From: Litchfieldella qijiaojingensis
GTDB lineage: Bacteria; Pseudomonadota; Gammaproteobacteria; Pseudomonadales; Halomonadaceae
NCBI RefSeq assembly: GCF_014651875.1
Contig: NZ_BMXS01000010.1
Coordinates: forward strand, 72,788 to 136,787
Length of the DNA stretch: 64,000 nt
Direction: 5' to 3'
Positions 51,930 to 58,744 of this stretch are shown in pieces; position 1 is the stretch's first letter; every line of letters starts with the position of its first letter. Under the pieces are notes generated by a model. That model searched no databases. It was not told where the DNA came from and worked only from the letters and a program-made list of their open reading frames with translations. The position numbers and the translations under genes were made by a program.

Positions 51930-51961
51930 ATATCTTCCACCTCCGAGGAACGAGGAAGAAC

Positions 51962-53215
51962 ATGCTGAACTGGGACGAGTTCCACGAAGACGACACTTCC
52001 GTCGCTGAGGCCAAGCCAAGCTACCAGCCGCAACAGCCGACTCCGGCGCCCACGCCGCAGGCTGCCGAAGAAGCGCCGACCGCGGCGCACCGGGGCACCA
52101 ACTACCAGGCGGTGGACGCCGACCGCCTGGCCCGCGCCCGCAAGTCGCTGGAAGAGCTCGACGTGGCCGCCGGCCTCGAGGAGCTGGAGATGGGCGCGGC
52201 GCGCATCGAGGTCGACGACAAGCAGATGATCAACGCCCGCGCCGACCTCAACCAGTTGGTGCCCTTCAAGTACGAGTGGGCGTGGCAGAAGTACCTGGAC
52301 GGCAGCGCCAACCACTGGATGCCCCAGGAAGTGAACATGAACGCCGACATCGCCTTGTGGAAGAGCCAGGATGGCCTGACCGAGGACGAGCGGCGCATCG
52401 TGATGCGCAGCCTGGGCTACTTCTCCACCGCCGACTCGCTGGTGGCCAACAATCTGGTGCTGGCGCTCTATCGCCTGATCACCAACCCTGAATGCCGCCA
52501 ATACCTGCTACGCCAGGCCTTCGAGGAAGCGATTCACACCCACGCCTATCAATACTGCGTGGAGTCGCTGGGCATGGATGAGGGCGAGGTCTTCAACATG
52601 TACCGCGAGGTGCCCTCGGTGGCCGCCAAGTCCGCCTGGAGCCTCAAGCACACCCAGTCGCTGGCACGCCCGGACTTCAACACCGGCACCCCGGAGACCG
52701 ACCAGGAACTGTTGCGCAACCTGATCGCCTTTTACTGTGTCACCGAGGGCATCTTCTTCTATTGCGGCTTCAGCCAGATCCTTTCCATGGGGCGGCGCAA
52801 CAAGATGACCGGTGTCGCCGAGCAGTTCCAGTACATCCTGCGCGACGAGTCCATGCACCTGAACTTCGGCGTCGACATGATCAACCAGATCAAGATCGAG
52901 AATCCGCACCTGTGGACGCCTGAGTTCCAGGACGAGGTCACCCAGATGATCCTCGAGGGCACTGAGTTGGAGGTCGCCTACGCCCGTGATTCCATGCCGC
53001 GTGGTGTGTTGGGCATGAACGCGGCGATCATGGAGGAGTACCTGCACTTCATCTGCAACCGCCGCCTGGCGCAGATCGGCTTGAAGGAGCAGTTCCCCGG
53101 CGCGCAGAACCCGTTCCCGTGGATGAGCGAGATCATCGACCTGCGCAAGGAGAAGAACTTCTTCGAGACCCGGGTCACCGAGTATCAGGTCGGCGGTGCG
53201 CTGAGCTGGGATTGA
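51962..53215 (+). CDS. nrdB: Class Ia ribonucleoside-diphosphate reductase, beta subunit
   Basis: NrdB carries the di-iron/tyrosyl radical. The 417-residue product has an N-terminal Pro/Gln/Ala-rich extension (about 15-55), then [21 protein letters not shown], and iron ligands in [17 protein letters not shown] and [14 protein letters not shown]. The end is ALSWD, usual for long NrdB. A copy of the last bases of this gene recurs at 56396-56417. Confidence 0.97.
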   Translation: MLNWDEFHEDDTSVAEAKPSYQPQQPTPAPTPQAAEEAPTAAHRGTNYQAVDADRLARARKSLEELDVAAGLEELEMGAARIEVDDKQMINARADLNQLVPFKYEWAWQKYLDGSANHWMPQEVNMNADIALWKSQDGLTEDERRIVMRSLGYFSTADSLVANNLVLALYRLITNPECRQYLLRQAFEEAIHTHAYQYCVESLGMDEGEVFNMYREVPSVAAKSAWSLKHTQSLARPDFNTGTPETDQELLRNLIAFYCVTEGIFFYCGFSQILSMGRRNKMTGVAEQFQYILRDESMHLNFGVDMINQIKIENPHLWTPEFQDEVTQMILEGTELEVAYARDSMPRGVLGMNAAIMEEYLHFICNRRLAQIGLKEQFPGAQNPFPWMSEIIDLRKEKNFFETRVTEYQVGGALSWD

Positions 53216-53220
53216 TCGTG
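53199..53220 (+). repeat. 22-bp direct repeat, copy 1 (end of nrdB)
   Basis: The 22 bases from 53199 to 53220 cover the last codons and stop of nrdB plus five more bases. The identical sequence recurs at 56396-56417. Each copy is followed, after about 40 bases, by a 37-residue small gene. Confidence 0.9.
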
Positions 53221-53260
53221 GGGGGGGGAGTCCTGAAGTAGCAAGCACGGAGGAAGTGAT

Positions 53261-53374
53261 ATGACAGAATCGAAAAGTGTCATCAAACGCGTCTATGTAC
53301 CCACCCATATACGCGATCTTCCTAACGGGGAGAAAGTCAGGAACCCCGGGCACTACAAGACTCCTCCCAGCTGA
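53261..53374 (+). CDS. 37-residue conserved small protein, copy 1
   Basis: ATG 53261 follows GGAGGA and opens a 37-residue frame: MTESKSVIKRVYVPTHIRDL, then PNGEKVRNPGHYKTPPS. It is basic, with no membrane segment or signal. A paralogue at 56462-56575 shares 30 of 37 positions, and many differences at the DNA level are silent, which shows that it is translated and under selection. It has its own terminator. I do not recognise a named family. Confidence 0.8.
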   Translation: MTESKSVIKRVYVPTHIRDLPNGEKVRNPGHYKTPPS

Positions 53375-53382
53375 CATGTCAA

Positions 53383-53413
53383 CGCCTCATCCGCTTGCGG
53401 ATGGGGCGTTTTT
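53383..53413 (+). terminator. Terminator after small gene copy 1
   Basis: Eleven-base stem (CGCCTCATCCG 53383-53393 with CGGATGGGGCG 53398-53408, one G-T pair), 4-base loop and TTTTT after it: a textbook Rho-independent terminator, 9 bases after the stop. Confidence 0.9.
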
Positions 53414-53483
53414 CATGGACCCCGGGCAGCGTCCACCGCCCGGGCGACGCCTCTCTCCAGAGGCATCAACTGAGGGCAATCCG

Positions 53484-53801
53484 ATGCATGCAATCCATGA
53501 AAGCGGCACACATCGCAACGCCCAGGCGTGGCAGTCGGCCCTGGACCGCGCCCTGGCGGCCCATGACGACGAAGTCGCCCTGGCCCACTACTCGCATGTG
53601 GCCAACGCCTTTCCCGCGTCGTCTCCCAATCCCTACGCCCGCGAGCATCCCCTGCTCGACTATCGTGAGCTGAAAGCCTGGGCGACGCTCCGGGGCTGGT
53701 ACGTGCGACCGGCACCTGAGCGCGCCTCCCAAGAGGAGAAGTACCGTCCACCGGTTCGCTTCACCCGCCAGCCACGCGGCATGAACCAGCGCACACACTG
53801 A
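53484..53801 (+). CDS. Hypothetical 105-residue protein
   Basis: ATG 53484 has GAGGG upstream. The product is hydrophilic, with a helical middle (NAQAWQSALDRALAAHDDEVALAHYSHVANAF) and a basic C-terminus with YRPPVRFTRQPRGM. No signal peptide or membrane segment. I do not recognise the family. It converges with the Lrp-type regulator; a weak hairpin (53826-53832 with 53842-53848) lies between. Confidence 0.6.
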   Translation: MHAIHESGTHRNAQAWQSALDRALAAHDDEVALAHYSHVANAFPASSPNPYAREHPLLDYRELKAWATLRGWYVRPAPERASQEEKYRPPVRFTRQPRGMNQRTH

Positions 53802-53917
53802 CCCACGGTGCCACCACCATCCCCACCCCGCGGGCATCGCTCGCGGGGCGGAAGGCTCTATGCGTCGCCCTCTCTGGCGTTAGTTGGCCCTCGCCCGGAG
53901 TTCATGGACGACTCCGA

Positions 53918-54409
53918 TCAGGTCAGGGAGTCGATGGGAACCGGCACCGTCACTTCGTCTTTCACGAGTTCCATCACCACGAAGGAGTGCGTCTGGTGAA
54001 CATTCGGCAACCTGCCAATCTGCTGACCGAGCACGGCACGATAATGCGCGATATCGTGGGTTCTCACCTTTAGCATGTAATCGAAATTTCCCGCCACCAT
54101 ATAGCAGCCTTGCACTTCGGGGATAAGACGTACCGCCTCATTGAATCTGTCGAGGGCGTCCTCGCTCGTCTTGTCCATTGTCACCAGCACGACCAGTACA
54201 TGGCCCGCACCGAGTTGCTGTGGGTCCAGGTCGGCGCGATAGCCGCGGATGATGCCGGCCTGCTCGAGTCGACGTACGCGCTGTGCGCAAGGCGTCTTGG
54301 TGAGATTCACCCGGTTTGCCAACTCCACGATGGGGAGGCGTCCATGCTCCTGCAGTTGGTGCAGAATCCGGCGATCTATGCGGTCTATACGCTCCATCCT
54401 GTTAGCCAT
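53918..54409 (-). CDS. Lrp/AsnC family transcriptional regulator
   Basis: The 163-residue protein has the N-terminal helix-turn-helix (IDRIDRRILHQLQEHGRLPI, VELANRVNLTKTPCAQRVRR) and the C-terminal RAM ligand domain (VLVVLVTMDKTSEDALDRFN, VQGCYMVAGNFDYMLKVRTH). Such regulators usually respond to amino acids and act on a divergent target, here the nhaC transcript. The AT-rich gap and palindromes upstream could be its binding sites. Confidence 0.9.
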   Translation of the reverse strand: MANRMERIDRIDRRILHQLQEHGRLPIVELANRVNLTKTPCAQRVRRLEQAGIIRGYRADLDPQQLGAGHVLVVLVTMDKTSEDALDRFNEAVRLIPEVQGCYMVAGNFDYMLKVRTHDIAHYRAVLGQQIGRLPNVHQTHSFVVMELVKDEVTVPVPIDSLT

Positions 54410-54498
54410 ATTGACTACTCATATCTTATTTTGAGGACAAAAGTAAACCATTTTACCGTTATTTGGAGCCAATTCCTAGCCAAAATGACTAACAATGA

Positions 54499-54592
54499 GC
54501 CCAGAGGGCTACGGAGATAAAACAACGACAGTCAGATGGCAATGCGACTGCCCTCGACACACCGGTCACGGTGACATGCAAGCCCTCTGGGC
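54499..54592 (+). promoter_or_regulatory. Paired palindromes / 12-bp inverted repeat upstream of nhaC
   Basis: GCCCAGAGGGCT (54499-54510) is the exact complement of AGCCCTCTGGGC (54581-54592). Each arm is itself a short palindrome (AGCCC-AGA-GGGCT and GCCC-TCT-GGGC), with centres 83 bp apart, about eight helical turns. They may be two protein-binding sites, or the outer stem of an RNA leader that also holds CAGTC/GACTG and CACCG/CGGTG hairpins. Confidence 0.5.
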
Positions 54593-54630
54593 GGGTGTCG
54601 CGATATCTGGCGGCAACAAGGAGGATACGA

Positions 54631-54723
54631 ATGCCTGACAACAATTCATCAAGCGAATCCAGTTATCGACCCTTATCGATCGACGCCCGATCGATAAGGC
54701 TCGGGAAGCTGCGTATTGCTTAA
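54631..54723 (+). CDS. 30-residue leader ORF upstream of nhaC
   Basis: ATG 54631 is preceded by a perfect AAGGAGG (54618-54624) at 6 bases. The product, MPDNNSSSESSYRPLSIDAR then SIRLGKLRIA, has no known motif. A 12-bp perfect hairpin lies inside it. The stop is 45 bases before nhaC. It could be a regulatory leader peptide or the remnant of a deleted gene; the strong ribosome site argues that it is translated. Confidence 0.5.
   Translation: MPDNNSSSESSYRPLSIDARSIRLGKLRIA
54671..54699 (+). promoter_or_regulatory. Perfect 12-bp hairpin inside the leader ORF
   Basis: CCTTATCGATCG (54671-54682) pairs fully with CGATCGATAAGG (54688-54699) across a 5-base loop. It has no T tract and so is not a plain terminator. 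Ribosome movement over the leader ORF would open it, or a protein dimer could bind it as DNA. Confidence 0.6.
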
Positions 54724-54768
54724 GAAAGCAAAGCAAGCATAACGCACATCAACCCTAAGGTAATCGAC

Positions 54769-56304
54769 ATGACAAGTCCAAAAGATCCAATAGTCTATAA
54801 ACAGCCAAGCCTGATGCTGGCGCTCACCCCCGTCGTTCTGACGTTGCTGGTACTGGCGGTGCAGCTATTCTATTTCGGCGACTTCACTCCCCACATCCCG
54901 CTCGCCATTGGCCTAGCGATCACGGCGCTGGTCGGGGTCAAGCTTGGCTTCCGGTGGAAACAGATCGAAGAGGGCATCTTTCACGTCATCCACGTGTCCC
55001 TGCCCTCCGTCTCGGTGTTGATCTGCGTCGGCATGATCATCGGCGTGTGGATCGCCAGCGGCACCGTGCCGACACTCATCTATTACGGACTGACGATCCT
55101 CTCGCCAACCATCTTCCTCGCTGCAGCCATGCTGCTCTGCTCGATCGTCTCGGTGTCGCTGGGCACCTCCTGGGGCACGGTCGGCACGGTGGGCCTCGCG
55201 CTGATGGGCATTGGCGCGGGCTTTGACATCCCGATGTACTGGACCGCCGGGGCGGTGGTGTCGGGCGCCTTCTTCGGCGACAAGGTCTCGCCGCTGTCGG
55301 ACACCACGAACCTCGCCCCGGCCGTCACCGGCACGGATGTGTTCTCCCATATCAAGAACATGATGCCGACGACGATCCCGGCGATGCTGATCGCCTTTGT
55401 CATCTACCTGGTGGCGGGCTTCACCCTGATCGACGACGGTGCCGCCTCGTTCGACAGGATCAATGCCATCACCACCGCGCTGCAGGCGAACTTCACCATC
55501 TCGGCCTGGCTGCTGCTGCCGGCAGTGCTCGTGATCGTGCTCGCAGTCAAGCGGATGCCGCCCATACCGTCGCTGTTCGCCGGCGCCCTGTCCGGTGCAG
55601 TCACCGCCATGATCGCTCAAGGTGTCGGCGTGCATGACCTGCTGACCTATGCCAATAGCGGTTATTCGATCGATACCGGCATCGGCGCCATTGACAGTTT
55701 GCTCAATCGCGGCGGCATCCAGTCGATGATGTGGACCATTTCACTGATTCTCATCGCCCTCGGCTTCGGCGGCGCGCTGGAAAAGACCGGCTGCCTGGAA
55801 ACGATCATCCGAGCCATCATGACCAAGGTGCGCAGCTTCAAGGGTGTGCAGACAGCCGCGGTGTTCACCTCGGTGTCCACCAACCTGGTTGCCGGCGACC
55901 CGTACCTGTCGATTGCCCTTCCCGGTCGCATGTACGCACCCACCTACCGGGGAATGGGGTATTCGACACTGAACCTGTCTCGCGCCATCGAGGAAGGCGG
56001 CACCCTCATCTCGCCACTGATTCCGTGGAATGCCGGCGGGGCCTTCGTGATCAGCGCCCTTGGACTCGGCATCGTCGAGGGAAATGTCGAGAACCTGCTG
56101 TACATTCCGCTGGCCTTCGCCTGCTGGATGTCACCGGTGATTGGCCTGATCTATGCGCAGACCGGTTTATTCTCACCCCGCGCCAGCGAAGAAGAGCGGC
56201 GTCTCTGGCAGGCGCAGGGCGAAGCTGTCGCGACCCAGTCCGAGCTAGGTGCCGCCGGTCAGGCCAGCGAAGAGCCCGTTGCAAGCCCAAGGCCGTCGAG
56301 CTGA
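54769..56304 (+). CDS. nhaC: NhaC family Na+/H+ antiporter
   Basis: The 511-residue protein has about eleven or twelve membrane helices. NhaC features include GIFHVIHVSLPSVSVLICVG, SVSLGTSWGTVGTVGLAL, GAVVSGAFFGDKVSPLSDTT, then NLAPAVTGTDVFSHI, and SRAIEEGGTLISPLIPWNAG. The family covers Na+/H+ exchangers and malate/lactate-type antiporters, so an organic substrate cannot be ruled out. The divergent Lrp regulator hints at an amino-acid-related signal. Confidence 0.9.
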   Translation: MTSPKDPIVYKQPSLMLALTPVVLTLLVLAVQLFYFGDFTPHIPLAIGLAITALVGVKLGFRWKQIEEGIFHVIHVSLPSVSVLICVGMIIGVWIASGTVPTLIYYGLTILSPTIFLAAAMLLCSIVSVSLGTSWGTVGTVGLALMGIGAGFDIPMYWTAGAVVSGAFFGDKVSPLSDTTNLAPAVTGTDVFSHIKNMMPTTIPAMLIAFVIYLVAGFTLIDDGAASFDRINAITTALQANFTISAWLLLPAVLVIVLAVKRMPPIPSLFAGALSGAVTAMIAQGVGVHDLLTYANSGYSIDTGIGAIDSLLNRGGIQSMMWTISLILIALGFGGALEKTGCLETIIRAIMTKVRSFKGVQTAAVFTSVSTNLVAGDPYLSIALPGRMYAPTYRGMGYSTLNLSRAIEEGGTLISPLIPWNAGGAFVISALGLGIVEGNVENLLYIPLAFACWMSPVIGLIYAQTGLFSPRASEEERRLWQAQGEAVATQSELGAAGQASEEPVASPRPSS

Positions 56305-56354
56305 CACCGTCCGCATAACGCCTGGTCCCGTCGTGATGGCGGAATCAAAAGATC

Positions 56355-56385
56355 ACGCCCCGCCCGGTTCTCCCGGGCGGGGCGT
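56355..56385 (+). terminator. Terminator after nhaC
   Basis: A 13-base perfect stem (56355-56367 with 56373-56385, GC-rich) and a 5-base loop, followed by TGTTC. It lies 50 bases after the nhaC stop. Confidence 0.85.
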
Positions 56386-56395
56386 TGTTCATGCA

Positions 56396-56417
56396 CGCTG
56401 AGCTGGGATTGATCGTG
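56396..56417 (+). repeat. 22-bp direct repeat, copy 2 (orphan nrdB end)
   Basis: This is an exact copy of 53199-53220, including the last codons and stop of nrdB, but no nrdB precedes it here. The small gene copy 2 follows, as copy 1 follows nrdB. It marks one side of a duplication of about 180 bp. Confidence 0.9.
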
Positions 56418-56461
56418 ACTGGCGAGAGGATTAAGGTGAGGTAAACAAGGAGGAGCTTACG

Positions 56462-56575
56462 ATGACGGAAAGCAAAAGCGTAATAAAGCGAGTCTATGTA
56501 CCCACGCATGTACGCGATCTTCCTAACGGGGAAAAGATCAAGATCCCCGGCCACTACAAGCCCCCCTCGCAGTAA
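56462..56575 (+). CDS. 37-residue conserved small protein, copy 2
   Basis: ATG 56462 follows AAGGAGGAG. The product is MTESKSVIKRVYVPTHVRDL, then PNGEKIKIPGHYKPPSQ, the same length as copy 1. Ser, Val, Ile and Lys codons differ silently between the copies, while the protein sequence is kept. It has its own terminator. Function unknown; basic and soluble. Confidence 0.8.
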   Translation: MTESKSVIKRVYVPTHVRDLPNGEKIKIPGHYKPPSQ

Positions 56576-56586
56576 CGTCTCACCTG

Positions 56587-56613
56587 CCCCACCCGGAAAC
56601 GGGTGGGGGTTTT
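56587..56613 (+). terminator. Terminator after small gene copy 2
   Basis: Nine-base perfect stem (CCCCACCCG 56587-56595 with 56600-56608), GAAA loop, then GTTTT. It follows the stop by 11 bases. Confidence 0.9.
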
Positions 56614-56639
56614 CCTGCTTAGCAGCACGGCGATCTCCC

Positions 56640-57386
56640 TCACCCCGCCTCCAGGGCAATGGCGAATCGACCTTCGAAACCTTCCTTGCTCTCGGTCAAT
56701 GACAAGATCAACTCATCTCCTCCACTGCGCTGGTAGATACCGTCCCTGTCATTACGCACGTCGCGCTGCCCCTTCTCCGCGTATGGAGGCTGGGAATGGA
56801 CCCGGTCCGTGAGGGCGTCGTCGAAATAGAGCTGCGAAGTGAACTCCAGGCCGCGCTCGGCTCCCGGCTCGGTGCGGATCTTGAAGTGGATGTGTACCGT
56901 GCGCCCCGGATACCAGCCGGGGTAGATCGTCACGAAACGCGCAAGCCCCTCGCTGTCAGTCACCTGGTACCCGCGCAGGAATGCCTGTCCGCGGCTGTCG
57001 AACCGCCCGGCGAAGTCGCGCACCCCGGAATAGACGCCCAGGGCATCGCACTGCCAGAGGTCAACCACGGCGCCCGGCAGCGGAGTACAGGCCCCGCCCT
57101 CGAGACGTGAGACCTGGAACGTGAGGGTCAGCGGCACCCCCGGCTTACGAGTGCCATCCGCCGGGTCCACGCGAATGTCGCTGCGCTCCAGGCCGGTATC
57201 CACGAAATAGGGGCCTTCCGTCTGGCTAGGCCTGACCACGCAGGTACTCGTATCGTCGTCAGCCACCGTATCGGCCGCTCGTACCCCGCCACCCCACCAT
57301 GCGGTAACGGCAGCCGCCCCGGCCAGACGCAGCATCTGGCGCCGGCTCAGATCCCGAAGACCCGTTATCGTGCCCCACTTGGCCAT
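56640..57386 (-). CDS. Exported intradiol ring-cleavage dioxygenase-like protein
   Basis: ATG 57386, with GAGGAG upstream, gives 248 residues. The N-terminus has a twin-arginine-like signal (LSRRQMLRLAGAAAVTAWW). The mature domain matches intradiol dioxygenases: SQTEGPYFVD, GAVVDLWQCDALGVYSG, FLRGYQVTDSEGLARFVTIY, PGWYPGRTVHIHFKI. The Tyr, Tyr, His, His iron ligands can be read as GVYSG, GWYPGR and HIHFK. Cytoplasmic enzymes of this fold open catechols; an exported form is unusual and its substrate is not known. Confidence 0.85.
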   Translation of the reverse strand: MAKWGTITGLRDLSRRQMLRLAGAAAVTAWWGGGVRAADTVADDDTSTCVVRPSQTEGPYFVDTGLERSDIRVDPADGTRKPGVPLTLTFQVSRLEGGACTPLPGAVVDLWQCDALGVYSGVRDFAGRFDSRGQAFLRGYQVTDSEGLARFVTIYPGWYPGRTVHIHFKIRTEPGAERGLEFTSQLYFDDALTDRVHSQPPYAEKGQRDVRNDRDGIYQRSGGDELILSLTESKEGFEGRFAIALEAG

Positions 57387-57531
57387 CTGATAACTCCTCG
57401 AAATTCGCTTTCTATAGCGTAGACCGCCTTGCCCATGAGAGGCCCGAGCAACTCGCCCATGAAAGAAACCTGGGCAACTGGTGCCCAAATCGATCAATTC
57501 AGAACAGTCCGATAAGCTCGACATTGACGAT

Positions 57532-57547
57532 TTAATCAAATGATTAA
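57532..57547. promoter_or_regulatory. Palindromic operator upstream of the RND operon
   Basis: TTAATCA-AA-TGATTAA is a perfect 7-bp inverted repeat with a 2-base centre, in the gap between the dioxygenase gene and the efflux operon. Its size and AT-richness suit a TetR dimer, and the operon ends with a TetR gene. The link is an inference. Confidence 0.5.
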
Positions 57548-57615
57548 TAAAATCCAAGACTCGCACTGGGGCGCATCCCTGGCCTCCTCCCTTCGGGTCA
57601 TCGAGGACTGCACGC

Positions 57616-58737
57616 ATGTGGTCGAACCGCTCACTGCCCGTACTTCTGCTGCTGGGCTATCTGGCACTGCTGGCCACCGGCTGTACCGCCGAGAGCGAGG
57701 AGCCCCCGAAACTCGCCCGGGTGGTGGATACCTATGTCGTGCAGCCCGCGAACGGCCTCTCCATCACGACTTTCTCCGGCCGGATCCAGGCTGCGGAGAA
57801 GACCTCGCTGAGCTTTGAGATCTCCGGGAAGATCGAACGCATGGCGGTGGAGGTGGGGGATCGCTTCACTGCAGGCGACATCCTGGCGGAGCTCGACGAG
57901 GCACGCTACCAGCTGATCGTCAATCAACGCCGGGCCGAAGAGAACGAGGCCCGGGCACAGCGCCAGGAAAAACGTCAGGATTACACGCGCCAGGCCAGCC
58001 TCAGGGAAAAAGGATTCGTCAGCCAGGCCCACCTGGATGCCGCCAAGGCGGCGCTGGATACCGCCGAGTCGCAGTTTGCTTCAGCGGTGGCTGCACGGGA
58101 GCTGGCTGAACGCGATCTGCGCATGACCACCCTTCGCGCCCCCTTCGATGGCTCGGTCAGTCAGCGGCATGTGGAACCCTCCGAGCGGGTCGGCGCCAAT
58201 CAACCGGTGGTCGAAGTGATTTCCGAACGTGACGGCTTCGAGATGCATACCAGTGTTCCCGAAACCTTGGTCAGTGCGATTCCTCCAGGTTCGACGCACC
58301 GAGTCATCGTACCCGCCCTGAGTGAAGCCTCGATACCTGCCACCATCCGGCATCTGGGTACCCAACCACAGTCATCCAACAACTACCCAGTGGTGCTGAC
58401 CCTGGATGAGGCCCCGCCAGGCCTCCGCTCAGGCATGACGGCCCAAGTCGAGCTGTCGATCCACAAGCCTCAGGCAACCGGTGCACAAGCATCGCAGTGG
58501 CATATCCCGCTGACCGCGCTGGTATATGACACCAAAGGTAGCGCTCACGTACTGCGGGTGACGGATGCCATGCGCCTCGAGCGCGTCGCGGTCGAGGTCG
58601 CCTCGGTCGACGACGGTGTCGCCGCCATTCGTGGCGAACTGGCATCCGGAGAACGAATCGTGGCCCGCGGCGCCGAGTTCGTCAGCGAGGGGGAAACCGT
58701 CAGCCTGCTTGGCCAGGGACCGGAGCGCTACAACTGA
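57616..58737 (+). CDS. RND efflux periplasmic adaptor lipoprotein (MFP)
   Basis: The 373-residue product has a lipobox ATGC (Cys 23). It shows adaptor features: SGRIQAAEKTSLSFEISGKI (lipoyl half), a coiled-coil hairpin (about 95-165), LRAPFDGSVSQRHVEPSERV (second lipoyl half), beta-barrel and membrane-proximal domains. It precedes its pump by 7 bases. No outer-membrane channel gene is in the window, so a TolC elsewhere is probably used. Confidence 0.92.
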   Translation: MWSNRSLPVLLLLGYLALLATGCTAESEEPPKLARVVDTYVVQPANGLSITTFSGRIQAAEKTSLSFEISGKIERMAVEVGDRFTAGDILAELDEARYQLIVNQRRAEENEARAQRQEKRQDYTRQASLREKGFVSQAHLDAAKAALDTAESQFASAVAARELAERDLRMTTLRAPFDGSVSQRHVEPSERVGANQPVVEVISERDGFEMHTSVPETLVSAIPPGSTHRVIVPALSEASIPATIRHLGTQPQSSNNYPVVLTLDEAPPGLRSGMTAQVELSIHKPQATGAQASQWHIPLTALVYDTKGSAHVLRVTDAMRLERVAVEVASVDDGVAAIRGELASGERIVARGAEFVSEGETVSLLGQGPERYN

Positions 58738-58744
58738 GGGACGC

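Noticed and set aside
53199-56417. Lrp-nhaC block as a composite transposon or integrative island
   Set aside because: There is no transposase, integrase or terminal inverted repeat; the direct repeats contain host gene parts, so recombination or duplication is a better explanation.
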